Part shown: piece by piece, positions 33,425 to 41,361 of the stretch
How positions within the stretch are numbered: position 1 is the stretch's first letter
Layout of the letters: every line of letters begins with the position of its first letter
Assembly: GCF_010993745.1 (NCBI RefSeq)
Contig: NZ_WOTN01000004.1
Location: 620,001 to 684,000 of the forward strand
Source: Fodinicola acaciae
GTDB lineage: Bacteria; Actinomycetota; Actinomycetes; Mycobacteriales; HKI-0501
Length of the DNA: 64,000 nt
Direction: 5' to 3'
Notes under the pieces: model-generated
The model's database searches: none
What the model saw: only the letters and a program-made list of their open reading frames with translations
Told to the model about the DNA's origin: nothing
Program-made: the position numbers and the translations under genes

Positions 33425-33678
33425 GAAACACCTTCTGGTGGACCACCCTCGAGGCGAAGTCGTCGTCCTGGTCACGACGGCTCCGTCCGGACGCGGCCGC
33501 GCTGTGACGCGGATCGAGAGTCACGTCACACCTCCGTCACGCTCCGCCGGGTTGGGGTTGATCCTGCCGTGTGGACGACCGGTTTAGCTAGGTCGAAACA
33601 GACTCCGCAGGTGGCCATCCACAGACGCAAAGGTCAACGAGAGGCTGAGGGATTCGGTTCCGGGGGCCAATCCGGCGG

Positions 33679-34065
33679 CTAGTCCAGTGGCTCCGGCTCG
33701 GGACGTGAGTCGTACGCCTGCCTGGCCACGTCGATCTCCGGCACGTGCTCCTCGGCCCATTGCGCCATCGTGCCGACGACGTCAAGCAACGTCGCCCCGA
33801 GCGGGGTCAGCGTGTATTCGACCCGCGGCGGCACCACCGGATAGACCGTACGGCGGACCAGGCCGTCTCGCTCCAACGTGCGCAACGTCACGGTCAGCAT
33901 CCGCTGGCTGATGCCGTCGATCGACTTCTTCAGGTCGCCGAAGCGCATCGTCTGCTCGCCGAGCATGGAGATCACGTAGATCGACCATTTGCTGCCGATC
34001 CGGCCGAGCACCTCGCGCGCCTTGCAGTTGGTCGTGTACGGCGGCCCGGTGACGGGTGCGGCCAT
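33679..34065 (-). CDS. HxlR family transcriptional regulator
   Basis: A 128-residue winged-helix regulator of the HxlR type. The signature is CKAREVLGRIGSKWSIYVIS followed by RFGDLKKSIDGISQRMLTVT and LRTLERDGLVRRTVYPVVPP. A single Cys near the N-terminus (TTNCKA) is where redox-sensing members have their reactive residue. ATG at 34065 has GGAGGTAACC just upstream. It diverges from a YceI gene with several AGAAC-type half sites between, so it probably controls both. Confidence 0.9.
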   Translation of the reverse strand: MAAPVTGPPYTTNCKAREVLGRIGSKWSIYVISMLGEQTMRFGDLKKSIDGISQRMLTVTLRTLERDGLVRRTVYPVVPPRVEYTLTPLGATLLDVVGTMAQWAEEHVPEIDVARQAYDSRPEPEPLD

Positions 34066-34130
34066 TGGTTACCTCCGTGTGCCTGAGGCAGGGAAAAGTG
34101 CCGTCTTGCCAGTGCCATCTCCAGGTTCCT

Positions 34131-34195
34131 ACAGTTCGTGGTGGTTCTCAATAGGAACTGTGAAACCAATCAGAACTGAAGCAACTATCAGAACC
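34131..34195. promoter_or_regulatory. Half-site cluster between hxlR-like and yceI-like genes
   Basis: ACAGTTC (34131-34137) is inverted at 34155-34161 (GAACTGT), GGTTCT at 34143-34148 is inverted at 34190-34195 (AGAACC), and CAGAACTG recurs at 34171-34178. The region is notably AT-richer than its surroundings. It fits binding of the HxlR dimer in the divergent promoter. Confidence 0.5.
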
Positions 34196-34216
34196 AAATG
34201 AACAGGAGAAAGCGCG

Positions 34217-34777
34217 ATGACCTCGTCGACCGTGGAGATTCCCGGCTACGTGGCGGGCAAATGGGTGATCGACCCGGTGCACTCGCACGTCGGGTTCTCG
34301 GTACGCCACATGGCCGTCAGCAAGGTGCGAGGCGAGTTCAAGACCTTCTCCGGTGAGATCGTCACGGCGGAGAACCCGCTCGAGTCGACCGTCACCGCGA
34401 CCGTCGACCTCGGCTCCATCCACACCAACCAGGAGCAGCGCGACGCACACCTGCGCTCCGCCGACTTCTTCGAGTCGGACAAGCACCCCAACCTGACCTT
34501 CCAGTCGACCTCGGTCCGGCGGGACGGCGACGACTTCGTCGTCACCGGTGACCTGACCATCAAGGGCATCACCAAGTCCGTCGACCTCAAGCTCGAGGTC
34601 AACGGCTTCGGCCCCAGCCCGCAGGGCACCGCCGCCGGCTTCACCGCCACGACCGAGATCGACCGCCGCGACTTCGGCGTCAGCTTCACCGGTGCCGTCC
34701 CCGGCACCGACGTGCTGATGGTCGCCAACAAGGTCACCGTCACGCTTGAGATCGAGGCCTCCCTCCAGGAGGGCTGA
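34217..34777 (+). CDS. YceI family polyisoprenoid-binding protein
   Basis: A 186-residue lipocalin-like protein of the YceI family, whose members bind polyisoprenoids or other long lipids in a beta barrel. Markers are WVIDPVHSHVGFSVRHMAVS near the N-terminus, LRSADFFESDKHPNLTFQST in the middle, and TTEIDRRDFGVSF near the end. No signal peptide is present, so it is cytoplasmic, unlike E. coli YceI. AGGAG precedes the ATG. A terminator follows. Confidence 0.9.
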   Translation: MTSSTVEIPGYVAGKWVIDPVHSHVGFSVRHMAVSKVRGEFKTFSGEIVTAENPLESTVTATVDLGSIHTNQEQRDAHLRSADFFESDKHPNLTFQSTSVRRDGDDFVVTGDLTIKGITKSVDLKLEVNGFGPSPQGTAAGFTATTEIDRRDFGVSFTGAVPGTDVLMVANKVTVTLEIEASLQEG

Positions 34778-34792
34778 CCGCGTACGACCGCA

Positions 34793-34833
34793 AGGGCCTT
34801 CCTACGTGCGCCAGGCACACGTAGGAAGGCCCT
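34793..34833. terminator. Bidirectional terminator
   Basis: AGGGCCTTCCTACGTG pairs perfectly over 16 bp with CACGTAGGAAGGCCCT across a 9-nt loop. It lies between the convergent yceI-like and pntB genes. The stem shares the CCTTACGTGC-like core with the corA terminator. Confidence 0.82.
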
Positions 34834-34845
34834 GCGGCGTTTTGT

Positions 34846-36252
34846 TCAGAGCGACTTGACGGACGCCACGACCTTGCTCAGCGACTCCTTCGCGTCGCCG
34901 AAGAGCAGCATCGTCTTCGGGTCATAGAGCAGCTCGTTCTCGATGCCGGCGAAGCCCGGCCGCATCGACCGCTTCAGGAAGACGACCTGCTGCGCCTCCT
35001 CGACCTCCATGATCGGCATGCCGTAGATCGGCGCGTTCGGGGTGGTCTTGGCAGCCGGATTGACCACGTCGTTCGCGCCGACCACCAGCGCCACGTCGGC
35101 GGTCTTGAACTCCGGGTTGACCTCGTCCATCTCCTTGAGCACCTCGTACGGCACGTTCGCCTCGGCCAGCAGCACGTTCATGTGGCCCGGCATCCGGCCG
35201 GCGACCGGGTGGATGCCGTAGAGCACCTCGGTGCCGCGTGCCTCGAGCAGGTCGGCCAGCTCGCGGATAGTGTGCTGCGCCTGCGCCACGGCGAGGCCGT
35301 AGCCCGGCACGATGATCACCTTGCGCGCGTAGCCGAGCAGAATGGCCACGTCCTCCGGGCTGCCGGACCGTACCGGCCGGTCAGCGCCGCCGCCGGCGGC
35401 ACCGCCGGTGGCCGGCCGGAACGCGCCGAACAGGATGCTGGTCAGGCTGCGGCCCATCGCGGCTGCCATCAGCCGGGTCAGGATCGTGCCGCTCGCGCCG
35501 ACCAGGGTGCCGGCGACCAGCAGCAGCGTGTTGGACAGCACATAGCCGCTCGCCGCCACGGTGAGGCCGGTGAAGGCGTTCAGCAGTGAGATGACGATCG
35601 GCACGTCCGCGCCGCCGACCGGCAGCACGAACAGCACACCGACCGCGAGCGAGACCAGCGCGAGCAGGCCGAGCAACAGGCCGCTGGAGCCACCGGTCGC
35701 GCCGACGACCACCGCGCCGACGGCGAGCCCGATCGCGGCGACCAGCGAGACCCCGAAGACATACTGTCCGCCGGGGAAGGTGACCGGCCGGGTCGTCATC
35801 AGCTCCTGCAGCTTCGCGTAGGTGATGACCGAGCCGGAGAACGAGACCGTGCCGACCAGCACCGTGAACGCGCCGGCCGAGGCCGCGATGGCGGCGACCG
35901 CGCCGGTGCCGTGTGCGCTGTCGGTGAGCTCGAGGCCGGCGACCAGCGCGGCCGCGGCGCCACCGACACCATTGAAGAGCGCCACCAGCTGCGGCATCGC
36001 GGTCATCGCGACCTTGCGCGCGGTCGGTACGGCGATGACGGTGCCGACCGCGATCGCCAACACGATCAGCGGGACGTTCTTCAGGTCGGCGGAGAAGAAG
36101 GCGACCAGCGTGGCAACGATCGCGCCGGCCGCGCCGATCAGGTTGCCGCGCCTGGCCGTACCAGGAGCCGACAGGCCCTTCAGCGCGATGATGAAGCAGA
36201 TCGCCGCGACCAGGTAGATGAGTGCCGTGACCGGCGGAGAGAGCAGGTTCAC
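34846..36252 (-). CDS. pntB: NAD(P) transhydrogenase subunit beta
   Basis: A 468-residue subunit with about nine membrane helices in the first 270 residues (domain II) and the NADP(H)-binding domain III at the C-terminus (VIIVPGYGLAVAQAQHTIRE, HPVAGRMPGHMNVLLAEANV, DVALVVGANDVVNPAA). It couples hydride transfer from NADH to NADP+ with inward proton flow. Third gene of the transhydrogenase operon; its start overlaps the stop of the middle gene by 4 bp. Confidence 0.95.
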   Translation of the reverse strand: MNLLSPPVTALIYLVAAICFIIALKGLSAPGTARRGNLIGAAGAIVATLVAFFSADLKNVPLIVLAIAVGTVIAVPTARKVAMTAMPQLVALFNGVGGAAAALVAGLELTDSAHGTGAVAAIAASAGAFTVLVGTVSFSGSVITYAKLQELMTTRPVTFPGGQYVFGVSLVAAIGLAVGAVVVGATGGSSGLLLGLLALVSLAVGVLFVLPVGGADVPIVISLLNAFTGLTVAASGYVLSNTLLLVAGTLVGASGTILTRLMAAAMGRSLTSILFGAFRPATGGAAGGGADRPVRSGSPEDVAILLGYARKVIIVPGYGLAVAQAQHTIRELADLLEARGTEVLYGIHPVAGRMPGHMNVLLAEANVPYEVLKEMDEVNPEFKTADVALVVGANDVVNPAAKTTPNAPIYGMPIMEVEEAQQVVFLKRSMRPGFAGIENELLYDPKTMLLFGDAKESLSKVVASVKSL

Positions 36253-36551
36253 GCTTCCTCCCGCTTCTTCGCCGGCTGGCGGCCCTTGAACATCTCGAGC
36301 ATCCGGTCGGTGACCACGAAACCGCCGACCATGTTGACCGTCGCGAGGACGACCGCGACCAGGCCGAGGATCAGCGTGATGGTGTTGGTCGTCTTGCCGG
36401 TGACCACGATCGCGCCGACCAGGATCACGCCGTGGATCGCGTTCGCGCCGCTCATCAGCGGAGTGTGCAGGGTGGTGGAGACCTTGGAGACCACTTCGAA
36501 ACCGACCACGACGGCCAGTACGAAGAAGGTGAGCAGGGTGACGCCGTCCAT
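36249..36551 (-). CDS. pntAB: NAD(P) transhydrogenase subunit alpha, membrane part
   Basis: A 100-residue protein with three to four helices (LTFFVLAVVVGFEVVSKVS, LHTPLMSGANAIHGVILVGA, TLILGLVAVVLATVNMVGGF) and a basic end. It corresponds to the membrane portion of E. coli PntA, which in many actinobacteria is a separate subunit. It starts at 36551, sharing one base with the stop of the upstream gene. Confidence 0.93.
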   Translation of the reverse strand: MDGVTLLTFFVLAVVVGFEVVSKVSTTLHTPLMSGANAIHGVILVGAIVVTGKTTNTITLILGLVAVVLATVNMVGGFVVTDRMLEMFKGRQPAKKREEA

Positions 36552-37681
36552 CAGCCGTTGTCCCCCTCGATCTGCTGCCGGGTCGGTTCGTGCCGGATGG
36601 CGCCGTCGTGGGTCAGACAGGCCCCGGCGACCACCTCGTCGTCGAAGTCGATGTCCAGCTTCTCCTCCTTGACCAGGAGCTTGAGCAGCTCGGTGACGTT
36701 CTTGCCGTACAGCCGGCTGGCGTCCACCGGCATGGTGGAGCTGGCGTCCGCCATCCCGACCAGCGTCGCGCCGCCGACCCGGATGTCCTTGCCTGGCACC
36801 GATCCCTCGACGTTGCCGCCGGACTCGGCGGCCAGGTCGACGACCACGGAGCCGGCCGCCATCTGTTCGAGCATCGCGGTGGTGACCAGCCGCGGCGCCG
36901 GACGGCCGGGCACGGCCGCGGTGGTGATGAGCACGTCCGCCTTGGCTATGTACGGTGTGAGCAGCTCCTGCTGCCGCTTGGCGCGGTCCTCGGTCATCTC
37001 GCGTGCGTAGCCGCCGGCGCCTTCGATCGCCTCCAGCTCCAGCTTGATGAAGGTGGCGCCCATCGACTTGACCTCGTCCGCGGAGGACGGCCGCACGTCG
37101 TACGCCTCGACCACCGCGCCGAGCCGCTTGGCGGTGGCGATCGCCTGCAGACCGGCGACGCCGGCGCCGAGCACCAGAGCGCGAGCCGGTGGGATCGTGC
37201 CGGCGGCGGTCATGAACAGCGGAAAGAACTTTGGCAGCCGCATGGCCGCCTCCAGCACGCAGCGATAACCGGCCACCAGCGCCTGCGAGGTGAGCGCGTC
37301 CATCGACTGCGCTCGCGAGATGCGCGGCACCAGCTCCATCGAGAATGCGGTCACGCCGGCGGCGCGCAGCGCCTTCACACCGTCGGGCTCGGCCGACGGT
37401 GTCGCGAAACCGATCGTCACGGCGCCTTGGCGCAGCTGGCCGATGTCGTCCGGCTGGAGCGGTCTGACGTGCAGGACCACGTCGGCGTCTGACAACGCGC
37501 TGCCGGTGACCACGGTCGCGCCGGCTTCGGCGTACGCGTCGTCAGGAGCGAGCGCCTGGACCCCGGCCCCCGACTCGATCACCACGTCGAAGCCCAGCTT
37601 GACCAGCGGCTCGACCTGAGAGGGGAGCAGCGCGACGCGGCGTTCGCCTGGCCTGCTCTCTTTTCGTACGGCGAGTCTCAT
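36551..37681 (-). CDS. pntAA: NAD(P) transhydrogenase subunit alpha, NAD-binding part
   Basis: A 376-residue soluble subunit resembling alanine dehydrogenase. Markers are VRKESRPGERRVALLPSQVE, the NAD-binding Rossmann motif ARALVLGAGVAGLQAIATAK and AYDVRPSSADEVKSMGATFI, then VLITTAAVPGRPAP and VVVDLAAESGGNVE. It binds NAD(H) on the cytoplasmic face. First gene of the three-gene operon; a TetR gene on the same strand ends the cluster upstream. Confidence 0.95.
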   Translation of the reverse strand: MRLAVRKESRPGERRVALLPSQVEPLVKLGFDVVIESGAGVQALAPDDAYAEAGATVVTGSALSDADVVLHVRPLQPDDIGQLRQGAVTIGFATPSAEPDGVKALRAAGVTAFSMELVPRISRAQSMDALTSQALVAGYRCVLEAAMRLPKFFPLFMTAAGTIPPARALVLGAGVAGLQAIATAKRLGAVVEAYDVRPSSADEVKSMGATFIKLELEAIEGAGGYAREMTEDRAKRQQELLTPYIAKADVLITTAAVPGRPAPRLVTTAMLEQMAAGSVVVDLAAESGGNVEGSVPGKDIRVGGATLVGMADASSTMPVDASRLYGKNVTELLKLLVKEEKLDIDFDDEVVAGACLTHDGAIRHEPTRQQIEGDNG

Positions 37682-37748
37682 GTCGGAACCGTAGAGGACG
37701 AGCCGGCCGTACGGGGGAGTTAATCGTCACACAACTCGCGGCGTTTCC

Positions 37749-38378
37749 TCAGTTGACAGCGTGCCGCAACGGAACACTCGGATGCAGGCCATCCAGGATC
37801 CGCCGGACGATCCGACCGCACTCGGCGCGCACTCGCACCTTGTCCTCCGGCGGTGCCTCCACCAGGGCGCGGCACGCTCCGTAGAGCAGGCCAAAGACGA
37901 TCTGTGTCGCGGTCGGCAGTGGCACCGCCTCGACCTCGCCGGCCTCAATCAGCAGCTTGATAAACGCCTCGGTGAGACCGTACGCGTGCTGTTCCTCGAG
38001 CTGCTTCCACTTGTTCCAGCCGAGCGCGACCGGGCCTTCCTCCATGACCAGCCGGCTGTAGACCGGGTCGGCGCAGAAGTCGAGGAACGCGTCGAGACCG
38101 GCCATCGACGCGTGCCAGGCGTCCGGCGCGCTGGTGGCGGCCGCGGTGACCGCCGCCTTCATCGCCGTCTCCTGCAGCTCGACGACCGCCTCGAAGAGGG
38201 CCTGCTTGCCGGTGAAGTGGTGATAGACGGCGCCGCGGGTCATCCGGGTGGCTCTGGCCACGTCGTCCAGCGAGGTCTGGACGTAGCCGTGCTCGGCGAA
38301 CAGGTTGGTCGCCGACTCCAGCAGAGCCGCGCGCGTCGCTTCCGAATACTCCTCGCGGCGGCTCTTGATGGTTGACAT
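37749..38378 (-). CDS. TetR family transcriptional regulator
   Basis: A 209-residue TetR repressor. The DNA-binding domain is ALLESATNLFAEHGYVQTSL then DDVARATRMTRGAVYHHFTG. The ligand domain has a Trp-rich centre (LGWNKWKQLEEQHAYGL). It diverges from a small gene and the P450 gene; an inverted repeat at 38393-38422 lies in the 64-bp gap, so it most likely represses the P450 unit and itself. Confidence 0.9.
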   Translation of the reverse strand: MSTIKSRREEYSEATRAALLESATNLFAEHGYVQTSLDDVARATRMTRGAVYHHFTGKQALFEAVVELQETAMKAAVTAAATSAPDAWHASMAGLDAFLDFCADPVYSRLVMEEGPVALGWNKWKQLEEQHAYGLTEAFIKLLIEAGEVEAVPLPTATQIVFGLLYGACRALVEAPPEDKVRVRAECGRIVRRILDGLHPSVPLRHAVN

Positions 38379-38392
38379 ACGCCGAGTCTAAG

Positions 38393-38422
38393 ACATACTC
38401 AGAGTACGTACCCAGAGTATGT
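38393..38422. promoter_or_regulatory. Candidate TetR operator for the P450 unit
   Basis: ACATACTC (38393-38400) is perfectly inverted at 38415-38422 (GAGTATGT) with a 14-bp centre containing a further AGAGTACGTA. It lies in the divergent promoter between the TetR gene and the P450 operon. Confidence 0.6.
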
Positions 38423-38442
38423 GACCGACTTGGAGTAGGCCG

Positions 38443-38916
38443 ATGACCGGTTGGCAGCAGGTGCACCGCCGCACCGACCTGCTGAACGCGGTGCTGGAGC
38501 ACGTGTCCCGCACCGGTTCGCCGCAGGTCCCGGCCGCGTACCTGACCGAAATCGACGACGAGTTCGGCGGGCTCGACGACTTCCTGCTCGCCGTGCACCA
38601 GCGCTGGTCCACCGCCTTCGCGGCGCGGCTCGACGCGGTGTTGGAGGAGTCTCCGGAGGATCTGCCGGCGGCCCTCGCACGACTGCACACCGACTTGGCG
38701 GCGGTTCGTCCGGCGCTGCGCGCGGTGCTGGACAACTATCACGACAACAAGGCGTTGGCCGCCGCCGAGGACCGGCAGTGGCGGCAGCTGGTGGCGGCCA
38801 CCGGCGTACGCGTACCAACCCCGGAGCCAGTCCTGCCGGCCGAGCCCACGGAGTCAGGATGCTTCGTGTTGCGGTTCGTGAACTGGCGGATCCGCCGGGT
38901 CCTCGACATGGCCTAA
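38443..38916 (+). CDS. TetR-like protein with reduced DNA-binding region
   Basis: A 157-residue all-helical protein. TDLLNAVLEHVSRTG at the N-terminus resembles TetR helix 1, and DFLLAVHQRWSTAFAARLDA resembles helix 4 and the start of a TetR ligand domain. The helix-turn-helix between them is shortened to SPQVPAAYLTEIDDEFGGL and lacks the usual Gly-Val-Ser and Tyr-Phe-x-x-Lys residues. It may have lost DNA binding and act as a partner of the divergent TetR protein or as a ligand binder. It lies 19 bp before the P450 gene. Confidence 0.55.
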   Translation: MTGWQQVHRRTDLLNAVLEHVSRTGSPQVPAAYLTEIDDEFGGLDDFLLAVHQRWSTAFAARLDAVLEESPEDLPAALARLHTDLAAVRPALRAVLDNYHDNKALAAAEDRQWRQLVAATGVRVPTPEPVLPAEPTESGCFVLRFVNWRIRRVLDMA

Positions 38917-38935
38917 ACCCGAAACGGGAGGCGTG

Positions 38936-40150
38936 ATGACGCAGACCGAGCTCATGTTCAACCCGTTCGAACCAGGCTTCACCGCCAATCCGTATCCGCA
39001 GCTCACCGCCATCCGCGAGCGGCTGCCGGTGCACGAGCATCCGCTCGGCTTCTGGTTGCTGACCCGGCACGGCGACGTGTCCGACCTGCTCAAGTCCAAA
39101 CACTCCGTCGAGGAGCACCGGATCAGCACCGGTGCGATGGCGGAGATGTATCGCCAGCTCGACGGCGACGAGGCGCGCCGTGCGGTCGGACTGTCGATGC
39201 TTGACCGCGACGCGCCGGACCACACGCGGCTGCGCAAGCTGGTGGTCAAGGCCTTCACCATGCGGACGATCGAGGCCCTCGCGCCTCGGGTCACCGAGTT
39301 GGTCGACCAGGCCCTCGACCGCCTCGCCGCCGCCGGCGGCGGTGACCTGGTCACCGAGCTGGCCTTTCCGCTGCCGTTCACGGTGATCTCCGAGATGATG
39401 GGGATGCCCGACACCGACCACGTACGACTGCGCGAGCTGACCGGCACGCTGGTCCGTTCGCTGGAGCCGGTCAACGACCCCGACGTACTCGCCGCGATCG
39501 CCGACGCCGACCGGCAGATCACCGCGCTGACCGTCGACGCCATCGAGTGGAAGCGGCGCAATCCGGCCGACGACCTGCTGACCGCGCTGATCGCCGCGGA
39601 GGACGGCGGCGACCGGCTGTCGGAGGAGGAGCTGGTCAGCCAGGTCGTGTTGCTCTACGTGGCCGGCCACGAGACGACCGTCAACCTGATCGCCAACGGC
39701 ACGTTGGCCCTGCTGAACGATCCCGCGCAGTTCTCGCTGCTGGCATCGCGTCCCGACCTGGACGCCAACGCCGTCGACGAGCTGCTGCGTTTCGACCCGC
39801 CGGTGCAGATGTCGCGCCGCGTCACGCTTGAGCCGTACGAGGTCGGTGGTCATGTCATTCCCACCGGCTCGGCGGTCATCGTGAGCCTCGCCGCCGCGAA
39901 CCGCGATCCCGCTGTTTTCGGTGACAACGCCGACAATGTCGACGTCGAACGCGCGAACGCTCGTCACCACGTCTCCTTCGGCGGCGGCATCCACCACTGT
40001 CTCGGCGCCGCGCTCGCGCGGCTCGAGGGTCGGATCGCGATCGGCCGTCTGGTGCGCCGTTTCCCCGACCTCCGGCTGGCCGGTGAGGTCAGCTGGAACG
40101 GCCGCATCAACCTCCGCGGCCCGGCGACCCTCCCGGTCGCCACCAGCTGA
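38936..40150 (+). CDS. Cytochrome P450
   Basis: A 404-residue soluble bacterial P450. The heme-binding loop is FGGGIHHCLGAALARLEG with the Cys thiolate ligand; the I-helix is VAGHETTVN; the ExxR pair and following segment read DELLRFDPPVQMSRR. It needs ferredoxin and reductase, neither of which is in the window. The substrate is unknown. ATG at 38936 is better spaced from GGGAGG than the GTG one codon earlier. A complex hairpin follows 6 bp after the stop. Confidence 0.92.
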   Translation: MTQTELMFNPFEPGFTANPYPQLTAIRERLPVHEHPLGFWLLTRHGDVSDLLKSKHSVEEHRISTGAMAEMYRQLDGDEARRAVGLSMLDRDAPDHTRLRKLVVKAFTMRTIEALAPRVTELVDQALDRLAAAGGGDLVTELAFPLPFTVISEMMGMPDTDHVRLRELTGTLVRSLEPVNDPDVLAAIADADRQITALTVDAIEWKRRNPADDLLTALIAAEDGGDRLSEEELVSQVVLLYVAGHETTVNLIANGTLALLNDPAQFSLLASRPDLDANAVDELLRFDPPVQMSRRVTLEPYEVGGHVIPTGSAVIVSLAAANRDPAVFGDNADNVDVERANARHHVSFGGGIHHCLGAALARLEGRIAIGRLVRRFPDLRLAGEVSWNGRINLRGPATLPVATS

Positions 40151-40155
40151 CTCAC

Positions 40156-40222
40156 GCCGGATGCACGCATGGTGGCCATGCGCTCGTCCAACGCACGCAT
40201 GGTGGCCATGCGCGCATCCGGC
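40156..40222 (+). terminator. Complex hairpin with duplicated 21-bp unit
   Basis: The 21-bp unit GCACGCATGGTGGCCATGCG(C) occurs at 40163-40183 and 40193-40213; each is nearly self-complementary. The outer arms GCCGGATGC (40156-40164) and GCATCCGGC (40214-40222) pair perfectly, so the whole 67 bp can fold as one long hairpin or two small ones. Its place after the P450 stop suggests termination. Confidence 0.6.
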
Positions 40223-40250
40223 ACCTGCCGCTGGGTCGGCTGAACGGCGT

Positions 40251-40285
40251 ACGGCCGGCCGTGACATATGTACCGGCCGGCCGGT
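40251..40285. promoter_or_regulatory. Paired GGCCGGCC palindromes before membrane-protein genes
   Basis: ACGGCCGGCCGT (40251-40262) and ACCGGCCGGCCGGT (40272-40285) are perfect palindromes with centres 22 bp apart, about two helical turns. The sequence between contains CATATG. They end about 78 bp before the chosen start of the membrane-protein pair and could be a double operator. Confidence 0.35.
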
Positions 40286-40362
40286 GCCGTTGGACATGCG
40301 TGTCGACGGCTGCCGGAGCGCAGAGTCGGGTGGTCCGATCCACACTTCTCAGGCAGGTCGAC

Positions 40363-41361
40363 GTGCGTACTCTCCGCCGCATCGCGCCAGCGCTGCTGCT
40401 CCTGTTTCTCTCACCGTTGGTGGCCGAGTTCCTGCTCGGCGACATCCCGGTCACCAAGGTGGCGTTCCTGCTGTTCTTCCTCCCGATGTACGGCTGCGGC
40501 GCGATCCTGGTCAGGGAGATCGTCCGGCGTACGGGTCGCGGGTGGCCGACGATGCTGGTTGCGGCGCTGGCCTACGGCGTGCTGGAGGAAGGCATCGTCA
40601 CGATGTCGCTGTTCAATCCGCACTACGCCGGCGAGCATCTGCTCGCGTACGGCCTGATCCCGGCGATCGGCATGTCGCCGGTCTGGACGATCTACGTGCT
40701 CAGCTTGCACGTGGTGTGGAGCATCGGCACGCCGATCGCGATGGCCGAGGCGGTCGCCGGTGACCGGCGTACGACGCCTTGGCTCGGCAAGGTCGGGGTT
40801 TCCGTCGTCGCCGCGTTCTTCGTGGTCGGCGTCGTGGTCACCACGGCCAGCCAGCTCGCCACGGAGAAGTTCGTCGCGGCGCCGGGACAGCTGATCGGCG
40901 CGGCTGTCGCGTTCGTGGTGTTGATCGTGCTCGCGGTGTTCCTGCGTCCGGTCGCCGCATCGCGGACTGGCAACGCGCCGAGTCCGTGGCTGGTCGGCGT
41001 CGCCGGCACGGCGTTCGCGTTGGTGTTCCAGCTCTTCGACCGATACGGCCAGGCCGTGCTGCCGGCCTGGCTCACCACGGTCGCGCAGGTCCTCCTGTGG
41101 GCCGGTTTCCTGACCATCGCGGCGATCTGGTCGGCGCGTGGCGGATGGGACGGCCGGCACGTGCTGGCGCTCGCGACCGGCGCGATCCTCAACTACGGCT
41201 GGATCGGCGTGCTTCGAGTCGCGACCGGCGGTGTCATCAAGCCGCTGCAGGTGACGCCGGCCGACCTGGTCGGCCAGGTCATCCTGGTGCTGCTCATGCT
41301 CGCCGTGATCGCCTGGGGGTTCCGCCGCCAGGCGGCGGCGCGCGAGCTGGTGGCGGCATGA
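40363..41361 (+). CDS. Polytopic membrane protein, copy 1
   Basis: A 332-residue protein with eight or more hydrophobic helices, beginning PALLLLFLSPLVAEFLLGDI. Its most conserved-looking segment is ALAYGVLEEGIVTMSLFNPH followed by IYVLSLHVVWSIGTPIAMAE. The paired Glu and the later His recall CPBP (CAAX-like) intramembrane proteases, but the EExxxR pattern is not met (EEGIVT), so protease activity is doubtful. The GTG start at 40363 has AGGCAGG upstream; earlier in-frame starts lie in the palindrome region. The next gene is a paralogue, overlapping by 4 bp. Confidence 0.65.
   Translation: MRTLRRIAPALLLLFLSPLVAEFLLGDIPVTKVAFLLFFLPMYGCGAILVREIVRRTGRGWPTMLVAALAYGVLEEGIVTMSLFNPHYAGEHLLAYGLIPAIGMSPVWTIYVLSLHVVWSIGTPIAMAEAVAGDRRTTPWLGKVGVSVVAAFFVVGVVVTTASQLATEKFVAAPGQLIGAAVAFVVLIVLAVFLRPVAASRTGNAPSPWLVGVAGTAFALVFQLFDRYGQAVLPAWLTTVAQVLLWAGFLTIAAIWSARGGWDGRHVLALATGAILNYGWIGVLRVATGGVIKPLQVTPADLVGQVILVLLMLAVIAWGFRRQAAARELVAA

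Noticed and set aside
33425-33678. Gene between tRNA-Leu and the HxlR gene
   Set aside because: No frame with a ribosome binding site or recognisable product; only short inverted repeats were seen.
40163-40213. CRISPR-like repeat pair
   Set aside because: Only two 21-bp units with a 9-bp spacer, nearly self-complementary, inside a gene-end hairpin and with no cas genes.
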